Positions 27,698 to 33,904 of a stretch of DNA of 33,904 nt are shown here, piece by piece. The notes beneath the pieces were generated by a model. That model was not told the DNA's origin, made no database searches, and worked only from the letters and a program-made list of their open reading frames with translations. Positions within the stretch are counted from its first letter, which is position 1, and the number at the start of each line of letters is the position of its first letter. The stretch spans positions 1 through 33,904 of the forward strand of contig JABMQZ010000274.1 in NCBI GenBank assembly GCA_013202965.1. Reading direction: 5' to 3'. The position numbers were made by a program, and so were the translations under genes. This DNA comes from Bacteroidota bacterium. GTDB lineage: Bacteria; Bacteroidota; Bacteroidia; Bacteroidales; B18-G4.

Positions 27698-29410
27698 ATG
27701 AAGTTTAAAACAATACTCAGGCATACCATCTTCAGTATACTTGTTCTTACTTTTGCCACTTTCAGTGTCAGGGGACAAAATGAAAATAATTTTGAGATTT
27801 CAAAAAACCTGGAGATATTCATATCCATGTTCAATGAACTGAACAAAAGCTACGTAGATGATATCAATCCCGGGGAGCTGATGGAAACCGGCATAGAATC
27901 CATGCTGAAAACCACTGATCCTTACACTGTTTATATCCCGGAATCACAGATTGAAGATTACCGCATGATCACTACCGGGCAATATGGCGGTATCGGATCG
28001 CTGATCCATAGAAATGGCGAATACGTTGTAATCTCTGAACCATATGAAGGCTATCCTGCCTATAATTCTGGCCTTAAAGCCGGCGACCGCCTGCTGAAGA
28101 TCAATGGAGAAGACATGATCAATAAGCCCTCTGATGAAGTGAGTAAATTCCTGAAAGGACAACCCGGAACTTCAGTTTCCTTGCTTGTGGAAAGGGACGG
28201 TGAAGATGCACCACTTGAATTTGAGATCCAAAGGGAGAATATTACCATAAAAGACATCCCGTATTATGGCATGCTTAACGAGCATATAGGATATATAAAA
28301 CTTACAGGTTTCACACAAAAGGCAGGAAGTGAAGTGAAGAAAGCCCTGATGAATCTCAAAAGCAATAATGATGTGCAAGGTATCATTCTGGATCTGAGGA
28401 ATAATGGGGGAGGATTGCTGGGTGAAGCTGTAAATATTACCAACATTTTTGTTGAAAAAGGGCAATTGGTAGTCAGTACAAAAGGCAAACTCAAAGACAA
28501 GAACCAGGATCATTATACGCGCTTTAATGCTATCGACACAAAAACCCCCTTGCTAATACTCATAAATGCACACAGCGCCTCAGCCTCGGAGATTGTGGCC
28601 GGTGCTATCCAGGATATTGATCGTGGAGTAGTATTGGGACAACGGTCATTTGGCAAAGGCCTGGTGCAAAATGTGATTCCTCTCAGTTACAACTCCCAGA
28701 TAAAAATAACGGTTGCCAAGTATTATATCCCTTCCGGAAGGTGTATTCAGGCCGTTGATTACTCGATGAAAGACGAGGATGGTTATTATACCAAAATCCC
28801 AGATTCCCTCGTGAACGAATTTAAGACAAAGAATGGCCGCCCGGTTTTCGATGGCGGGGGGATTGAGCCTGATATTTGCATGAAGCCAAGGAAATACAGT
28901 CAGATCCTCAGCAGCCTGTTCTCCAAATTCCTGATATTTGATTATGCAACCCAATACACCCTTGAGCATCCTTCGATCAGCTCGCCCGAAGAGTTTTTTA
29001 TCAGTGATTCTGAATTTGATGATTTCGTTTCTTATCTCGCCGATAAAGATTATGACTATATCACCCTGGGGGAAGAAAAGCTCAAAGAGCTGAAAAATAC
29101 TGCCATCAAAGAAGATTATTTCGAAGCCATTAAGCCCCAGTATAAGCTTCTCAAACAAGCCATGATACATAATAAGGAAGAGGATCTTGTTACCTATGAG
29201 AATGAGATCAAGGAGCTGCTCAGCCTGGAGATCGTATCCAGGTATTATTTCCAGGAAGGAAGGATCAGAACTTCCCTGCGCCGCAATCCTGAAATTGAAC
29301 GAGCCATTGATATCCTTGAAAACCCTCTTACCTATGAGTCTATCCTTAACGGTAGCTATTCAGATGAAAAAGCGGAATCTGAAGATCATAAGGATAAGGA
29401 GCAGGGGTAA
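27698..29410 (+). CDS. S41-family C-terminal processing peptidase with PDZ domain
   Basis: Signal peptide; GIGSLIHRNGEYVVISEPYEGYPAYNSGLKAGDRLLKINGEDM (PDZ); ILDLRNNGGGLL, NAHSASASEIVAGAIQDIDRGVVLGQRSFGKGLVQ (S41 Ser/Lys). Confidence 0.95.
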   Translation: MKFKTILRHTIFSILVLTFATFSVRGQNENNFEISKNLEIFISMFNELNKSYVDDINPGELMETGIESMLKTTDPYTVYIPESQIEDYRMITTGQYGGIGSLIHRNGEYVVISEPYEGYPAYNSGLKAGDRLLKINGEDMINKPSDEVSKFLKGQPGTSVSLLVERDGEDAPLEFEIQRENITIKDIPYYGMLNEHIGYIKLTGFTQKAGSEVKKALMNLKSNNDVQGIILDLRNNGGGLLGEAVNITNIFVEKGQLVVSTKGKLKDKNQDHYTRFNAIDTKTPLLILINAHSASASEIVAGAIQDIDRGVVLGQRSFGKGLVQNVIPLSYNSQIKITVAKYYIPSGRCIQAVDYSMKDEDGYYTKIPDSLVNEFKTKNGRPVFDGGGIEPDICMKPRKYSQILSSLFSKFLIFDYATQYTLEHPSISSPEEFFISDSEFDDFVSYLADKDYDYITLGEEKLKELKNTAIKEDYFEAIKPQYKLLKQAMIHNKEEDLVTYENEIKELLSLEIVSRYYFQEGRIRTSLRRNPEIERAIDILENPLTYESILNGSYSDEKAESEDHKDKEQG

Positions 29411-29562
29411 GCACATAATTTGTCTTATTTCATGTTTCTATGGCTATGCCCTTGAAAGTTTTACCATGCATTCAAATCCCCCGAGTGCCCGGATATTCTT
29501 CACTTTTTGTTAAGCTTTGGCATACTGTAACTGTTTTTGTGAATTTTCTGTATAATATAAAT

Positions 29563-29570
29563 TAACTTTG
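29563..29570 (+). promoter_or_regulatory. Putative -7 element (TAACTTTG), with TTTG at 29536-29539, for the cdd operon
   Basis: Both -33 (TTTG) and -7 (TAnnTTTG) Bacteroidota motifs present, 23-nt spacer. Confidence 0.55.
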
Positions 29571-29647
29571 GCAGAAATAAAATAAGTGAAAGGGCATCAG
29601 TTTTATCACTTTATGTGGAGGAACAGTGAGGATGGCCTTAGAAATGA

Positions 29648-30157
29648 ATGGCAGTTCAGAAAATGAAAATCAAGAACATACAACTTTCTATTGAGGAATA
29701 TGATTCCATGGGAGATCTGCCTTCAGCTGACAGGCAATTGATGGAATTGGCGGAGCAGGATATTAAAAAAGCCTATGCGCCTTATTCACACTATCGTGTC
29801 GCTGCTGCCTTAAGCCTTTCAAACGGAGAGATCGTAAGGGGGAGCAACCAGGAAAATGCTGCCTATCCTTCGGGGCTTTGTGCAGAAAGGGTGGCCATAT
29901 TCTATGCAAAATCAAAATATCCTGATGCCTGCATTGAGCGTATTGCTATTGCTGCCAGATCAGATGACTTTGTAATACATGAAGCTGTATCACCATGTGG
30001 AGCCTGCAGGCAGGTCATGGCAGAATACGAAATCCAACAGGGCAAGGATATCCGGGTTATTATGAAGAGTGAGCAAGGGCCGGTTCTGGCTGTCAACTCC
30101 ATAAATGAATTATTACCCATGATGTTTCATGCAGAAGAACTTAAAAAGAAAGATTGA
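29648..30157 (+). CDS. cdd: Cytidine deaminase
   Basis: AYAPYSHYRVAAALSLSNGEIVRGSNQENAAYPSGLCAERVAIFYA...SPCGACRQVMAEY: HxE-equivalent (CAE) and PCxxC Zn motifs. Confidence 0.95.
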   Translation: MAVQKMKIKNIQLSIEEYDSMGDLPSADRQLMELAEQDIKKAYAPYSHYRVAAALSLSNGEIVRGSNQENAAYPSGLCAERVAIFYAKSKYPDACIERIAIAARSDDFVIHEAVSPCGACRQVMAEYEIQQGKDIRVIMKSEQGPVLAVNSINELLPMMFHAEELKKKD

Positions 30158-30158
30158 T

Positions 30159-30557
30159 ATGGAACTGGTATCCTCTCAAATATGCAAAACCGGTGATATC
30201 GGCATCTATGATAACCTCTTCGGGGGCAAATTGCTGGCATGGCTCGATGAAGCAGGTGGAACATTCGCTGCTTCCATATGCTGCACACCATATATGATCA
30301 CACTTAAAATGGATGAGGTCGTATTTAAAAAACCCGTAAAGGTCAATGACCACATACGTATCTATGGAGAAGTGAAAAGAATGGGCACTTCTTCCCTGAC
30401 GACCTACCTCGAAGCCAGGCGATTCAACTTCTCATCCCATATGGAAGAGCTTGTTTGCTCCACGACCATCACTTTCGTGAGAATTGACGAATACGGACAG
30501 GCCGTAGCAATCAGTGAGGAGATCAGACAGAAATATGAACATCTAACAAATAAATAA
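30159..30557 (+). CDS. Acyl-CoA thioesterase, hotdog fold
   Basis: DIGIYDNLFGGKLLAWLDEAGGTFAASIC...MDEVVFKKPVKVNDHIRIYGEVKRMGTSSLTTYLEA; ATG 30159 is 2 nt after the cdd stop. Confidence 0.88.
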   Translation: MELVSSQICKTGDIGIYDNLFGGKLLAWLDEAGGTFAASICCTPYMITLKMDEVVFKKPVKVNDHIRIYGEVKRMGTSSLTTYLEARRFNFSSHMEELVCSTTITFVRIDEYGQAVAISEEIRQKYEHLTNK

Positions 30558-30564
30558 TCAAAAA

Positions 30565-31434
30565 ATGAAAAGAATTTACTTCCCTTTGATCATTGTCGCC
30601 ATAGTTCTGATGGCCATGAAAACTGACAAAACTGCTTATAGGTTCTTCGACCAGAAAGGCAAAAAAAGCTCATATGACAAAATGCTGAAGGAAGCCAAAG
30701 AAGCAGATATCGTATTCTTTGGAGAACTGCATAACAACCCGATCTGCCACTGGCTACAACTAGAGCTGACCAAAGATCTCTTCCAGGAAAAAGGACAAAA
30801 GCTGGTGCTGGGAGCAGAGATGTTTGAAAGCGACGAGCAACTGATCCTGGAGGAATATATAAATGCTACGATAAGCACCAAAAATTTTGAATCACAGGCA
30901 AGGCTCTGGCCTAACTATGAAACCGATTACAAGCCCCTGGTAGAATTTGCCCGGGAAAACAATTTGGATTTTATTGCTACAAATGTGCCAAGGCGCTATG
31001 CTTCCATTGTATTTCGTGAAGGCTTTGAAGGACTTGACAGCCTGAGCAGCCATGCAAAACTTTTCCTTCCTCCCCTGCCCATTCCTTATGATGCGGAATT
31101 GCCGGGTTATCAATCTATGCGTGAAATGGGCGGTCGCATGGGTGGACATGGAGCCAACAACCTACCCAAAGCACAGGCAGTTAAAGACGCCACGATGGCT
31201 TATTTCATCCTTGAAAATCTGAAAGAGGGTGGATTGTTCATCCATTATAACGGAACTTATCACAGCAATGATTTTGAAGGAATCGTCTGGTACCTGAACC
31301 AATACATGCCGGAACTAAAGATCATGACCATTGCCAGTGTTGAACAGGCCTCCACTGATAAAATGGAAGAAGAAAACATTGGTCTGGCTGATTTTATATT
31401 ACTTATACCGGAGACGATGACGAAGACGTACTAG
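30565..31434 (+). CDS. ChaN family (heme-binding lipoprotein/DUF399-like) protein
   Basis: ADIVFFGELHNNPICHWLQLEL...LVLGAEMFESDEQ...LDFIATNVPRRYASIV...GGLFIHYNGTYHSNDFEGIVWYL. Confidence 0.85.
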   Translation: MKRIYFPLIIVAIVLMAMKTDKTAYRFFDQKGKKSSYDKMLKEAKEADIVFFGELHNNPICHWLQLELTKDLFQEKGQKLVLGAEMFESDEQLILEEYINATISTKNFESQARLWPNYETDYKPLVEFARENNLDFIATNVPRRYASIVFREGFEGLDSLSSHAKLFLPPLPIPYDAELPGYQSMREMGGRMGGHGANNLPKAQAVKDATMAYFILENLKEGGLFIHYNGTYHSNDFEGIVWYLNQYMPELKIMTIASVEQASTDKMEEENIGLADFILLIPETMTKTY

Positions 31435-31438
31435 GGTT

Positions 31439-31515
31439 AAATTCCAAATTTCAAAAAACAAAATCCAAAAAAAATTCAGAATAATTTAAAACTCAAAATT
31501 CAGAATTTAAAACTT
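31439..31515. repeat. Degenerate 7-bp tandem array, 11 units in phase (aaattcc aaatttc aaaaaac aaaatcc aaaaaaa attcaga ataattt aaaactc aaaattc agaattt aaaactt)
   Basis: Phase read directly; fills most of the gap between the ChaN-like and RNA methyltransferase genes. Confidence 0.7.
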
Positions 31516-31532
31516 TCGTCCATAATTAATAG

Positions 31533-32285
31533 GTGCTTAGCAAAAATCAAATAAAGCTTATTCAATCCTTGAAGCAAATTAAGTTCAGGAGGGAACATGG
31601 GCTGTTCGTAGCGGAAGGGCCTAAGATTGTTGAAGAATTGCTGGCAGCAAACTATAGGATTGATACAGTGTATGCTACTGAAGATTGGATAGAAGAGAAG
31701 AAAGAAAAATTCGCACAAAAGTTTGCTGAGTTTATCAGGATCTCCCCGAAAGAGCTGGAACGTATCAGCAAGCTTAACACTCCCAACAAAGTGCTTGCTG
31801 TTTGTCGCCTTCCTGAGAGGGATTTGCAGGAGATCAGTAATCCTGAAGGGATACTGCTGGCCCTGGACGACATTCGTGATCCGGGAAATATGGGAACCAT
31901 CATGCGCACGGCCGACTGGTTTGGCGTAAATAATATTATCTGTTCAAATGATTGTGTGGATGCCTTCAATCCAAAAGTGGTACAATCAAGCATGGGATCA
32001 CTGGCGAGGGTAAAAGTTTATTATACCGATCTGGAAACTTACATTTCTGAAAGCAAAGTGCCGGTTTATGCAACGGTTCTCGACGGCTCTTCCATTTGGG
32101 AAAGCAGTGCTGACAAGGGAATTTTCCTCATCGGAAATGAAACCAGGGGCATCAGTCCGGAAATCCTCCGGCATGCCACACACAGGATCTCCATTCCTTC
32201 CGCAGGCAGTGGCGCTGAGTCCCTGAATGCTGCGGTAGCGACGGGGATTGTGCTGGCGGCGGTGAAGAGAGTAGGGACTATGTGA
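31533..32285 (+). CDS. RNA methyltransferase, TrmH/SpoU family (GTG start)
   Basis: LLALDDIRDPGNMGTIMRTADWFGVNNIICS..CVDAFNPKVVQSSMGSLARV...FLIGNETRGIS...ISIPSAGSGAESLNAAVATGIVL. Confidence 0.95.
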   Translation: MLSKNQIKLIQSLKQIKFRREHGLFVAEGPKIVEELLAANYRIDTVYATEDWIEEKKEKFAQKFAEFIRISPKELERISKLNTPNKVLAVCRLPERDLQEISNPEGILLALDDIRDPGNMGTIMRTADWFGVNNIICSNDCVDAFNPKVVQSSMGSLARVKVYYTDLETYISESKVPVYATVLDGSSIWESSADKGIFLIGNETRGISPEILRHATHRISIPSAGSGAESLNAAVATGIVLAAVKRVGTM

Positions 32286-32331
32286 CTTTGAGACTATGTG
32301 ACTGTGGGACTGTGAGACTGTGGGACTTTGT
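32276..32331. repeat. 8-bp tandem array, 7 units (gactatgt gactttga gactatgt gactgtgg gactgtga gactgtgg gactttgt)
   Basis: Strict 8-bp phase; overlaps the final codons and stop (32283-32285) of the methyltransferase. Confidence 0.95.
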
Positions 32332-32451
32332 GAAGTGTGAGTTGAAAAAAGTAAAAAGAGTCAATAATCCAACACTTAAAACTTAACTTAAAACTATTTT
32401 ACAGTATCTTCGCTGCCTCTTATAAGCATAGCAAAAATAACCACTTTATTC

Positions 32452-32649
32452 ATGGAGCCTTTATTCAAAGTACTCATTATCACAGTCATTCTCCTGGCGC
32501 TGGCTATTTCTGCTATCGCCATTAAAATGTTCCTCAAAAAGGGTGGTGAATTCAAGAAACAATGCAGCAGCGTGGACCCTGCTACCGGGGAACGGATTGG
32601 ATGTAGCTGCGGGAAAGCTGAAGGTGGGGAAGATTGTGAGAATAACTGA
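32452..32649 (+). CDS. Small single-TM protein with cysteine-rich tail (65 aa)
   Basis: MEPLFKVLIITVILLALAISAIAIKMFLKKGGEFKKQCSSVDPATGERIGCSCGKAEGGEDCENN: N-terminal TM helix plus C..CxC..C tail. Confidence 0.75.
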   Translation: MEPLFKVLIITVILLALAISAIAIKMFLKKGGEFKKQCSSVDPATGERIGCSCGKAEGGEDCENN

Positions 32650-32691
32650 TACCGGAAATCTGATATCAGATATCAGATGTCAGAAGTCAGA
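32650..32691. repeat. 7-bp tandem array, 6 units (taccgga aatctga tatcaga tatcaga tgtcaga agtcaga)
   Basis: Begins at the nucleotide after the TGA of the 65-aa gene; shares units with the 25161-25223 array. Confidence 0.85.
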
Positions 32692-32722
32692 AATTCCTAA
32701 GCCCGTACCTCGCACCTAATTT

Positions 32723-32757
32723 AAAACTCAAAACTTAACACTCAAAACTTAAAACTA
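32723..32757. repeat. 7-bp tandem array, 5 units (aaaactc aaaactt aacactc aaaactt aaaacta)
   Basis: Strict phase; the last unit contains the apbE stop codon (cta = TAG on minus). Confidence 0.85.
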
Positions 32758-33756
32758 CTTACAGAGTAAATCCTCCATCCCTTCTGTAACATATGTTTCA
32801 AGTTTCCCATTTTCTCCCGAATAGATAAAAAAGGCTTCAAGCTCTGTTCTACTTTCGAGGAATTCCACAGATTTGTCGAGGCCCATGACCATAAAGGCGG
32901 TAGCATAAGCATCGGCACTGCCGCAATCATCTGCAATGACCGATGCGCTCAACAAAGTATGCGTTACCGGATATCCTGTTTCCGGGTTGATGGTATGTGA
33001 ATAACGGATCCCGTTTTCTTCATAAAACTTACGGTAATTTCCTGATGTTGCCATGGCCCGGTTTGTCAGAGTAATGCTGGCTTCCAGTTCACGCTCTGAA
33101 AATTCATCCATGGATGGCTTCTCTATCCCGATAACCCATGGACCGATACCGGGTTTCTCCCCAATGGCCAAAACCTCTCCGCCAATATCTACCAGGTAAT
33201 TCTTCAGTCCTTTTGAAGCCAGGAAATCACTCAGCAGGTCAACGGAATAGCCCTGTGCCACAGCATTGAAATCAAAGCTGATGCCTGGTTTTTCTTTGAT
33301 GATCTGATTCCCTTCCAGGGTAACAAGACGGTAACCGACCAGCGGCAGGAGGCTGTCGAGCAGGGCCTGGTCAACCTTTTGCCGGTCTTCGAAGCCAAAG
33401 CCCCAGGCATTTACGAGCGAGCCAACAGTAAAATCGAAGGCGCCTCCCGTTTCTTCCGCCACTTTACGAGCCAACAGATAAGTATTAATAAATGCTGAAT
33501 CACAGATCACGCTATCCTCTCCTCTGTTGATCCTTGAAATAAGGGAGGCAGGTTCCCACATCGATACCGCCATATCAAAAGCGATAAGCAATGAATCGAT
33601 CTCTTGCTGAAAATTCCTGTCGAGATGATCAAAATATGTGACCGAATAATAGGTTCCCTGGGCCATGCCGGAGAAGCTGATCTTTTTTTGAAGTTGGCGG
33701 GGAATGCAGGCAGTAATTAGCAATAAGAGAATGAGAATGGGGCTTAGCTTTTTCAT
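32755..33756 (-). CDS. apbE: FAD:protein FMN transferase, ApbE family lipoprotein; start at MKKLSPILILLLLITAC
   Basis: Lipobox LLITAC; FSGMAQGTYYSVTYFD; GAFDFTVGSLVNAWGFG; FDFNAVAQGYSVDLLSDFL; YLVDIGGEVLAIG; YSHTINPETGYPV; ADDCGSADAYATAFMVMG. Confidence 0.95.
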   Translation of the reverse strand: MKKLSPILILLLLITACIPRQLQKKISFSGMAQGTYYSVTYFDHLDRNFQQEIDSLLIAFDMAVSMWEPASLISRINRGEDSVICDSAFINTYLLARKVAEETGGAFDFTVGSLVNAWGFGFEDRQKVDQALLDSLLPLVGYRLVTLEGNQIIKEKPGISFDFNAVAQGYSVDLLSDFLASKGLKNYLVDIGGEVLAIGEKPGIGPWVIGIEKPSMDEFSERELEASITLTNRAMATSGNYRKFYEENGIRYSHTINPETGYPVTHTLLSASVIADDCGSADAYATAFMVMGLDKSVEFLESRTELEAFFIYSGENGKLETYVTEGMEDLLCK

Positions 33757-33780
33757 AGTGGTAAAAATATAACAAAATTG

Positions 33781-33807
33781 CCACAGAGGCACAGAAGGCA
33801 CAGAGAT
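33781..33807. repeat. 9-bp tandem array, 3 units (ccacagagg cacagaagg cacagagat)
   Basis: Phase read directly; upstream of apbE. Confidence 0.65.
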
Positions 33808-33904
33808 TCACGGTTGAAAAACATCAAATATCGAAAATCAATTCAACACCCAACACCCACCGCGTCCGCCGTGCTCCTACGCTGAAGCTTCGGCGCAAGC
33901 GTAA

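Noticed and set aside
29187-29513. 108-aa ORF overlapping the 3' end of the S41 peptidase gene in another frame
   Set aside because: Mostly inside the peptidase gene in an alternate frame; no recognisable motif and no start signal.
29411-29647. Possible riboswitch or ncRNA upstream of cdd
   Set aside because: A promoter-like -33/-7 pair explains the conserved-looking part; no recognisable riboswitch core.
12261-33807. Tandem arrays considered as CRISPR or as coding repeats
   Set aside because: Units are 7-9 bp and contiguous with no spacers, and there are no cas genes; period 7/8 is not codon-compatible.
33838-33904. Partly palindromic GC-rich end (tacgctgaagcttcggcgcaagcgta) as an inserted repeat element
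   Set aside because: Cut by the window end and too short to assign; only a faint resemblance to the loop of the 15648-15735 element.

Overview
This 33.9 kb window reads as a Bacteroidota (Bacteroidales-like) chromosome segment. That placement is inferred from TAnnTTTG -7 promoter motifs, a T9SS/CHU_C C-terminal domain, and the DUF4271-hemD-rnpA-S41 peptidase gene order. It holds about 23 confidently readable genes, mostly housekeeping: infB (3' part), purA, a Fur-family regulator, spoT/rsh, gap, lepA, yebC, acs, adk, hemD, rnpA, an S41 protease, cdd, a ChaN-like gene, a SpoU/TrmH methyltransferase and apbE. There is also an ECF sigma / anti-sigma-like / GIN-barrel cassette and an acetate-activation neighbourhood (outer-membrane protein, AMP-forming Acs, OFA-type MFS transporter, ADP-forming acyl-CoA synthetase fused to GNAT). 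I see no tRNA, rRNA, CRISPR, transposase or phage gene. Two observations deserve most attention. (1) A GAPDH paralog lies upstream of normal gap and overlaps it by 4 nt (ATGA). Its catalytic CTTNC motif is ATTNA, and several cofactor and phosphate-site motifs are also lost, so it looks like an intact pseudoenzyme coupled to the active enzyme. (2) At least ten short arrays of degenerate 7-, 8- or 9-bp tandem units, in strict phase, occupy intergenic gaps. Several form the stop codons of flanking genes, and unit families recur at distant loci. All calls are from reading the sequence and the supplied ORF track; no database search was run.
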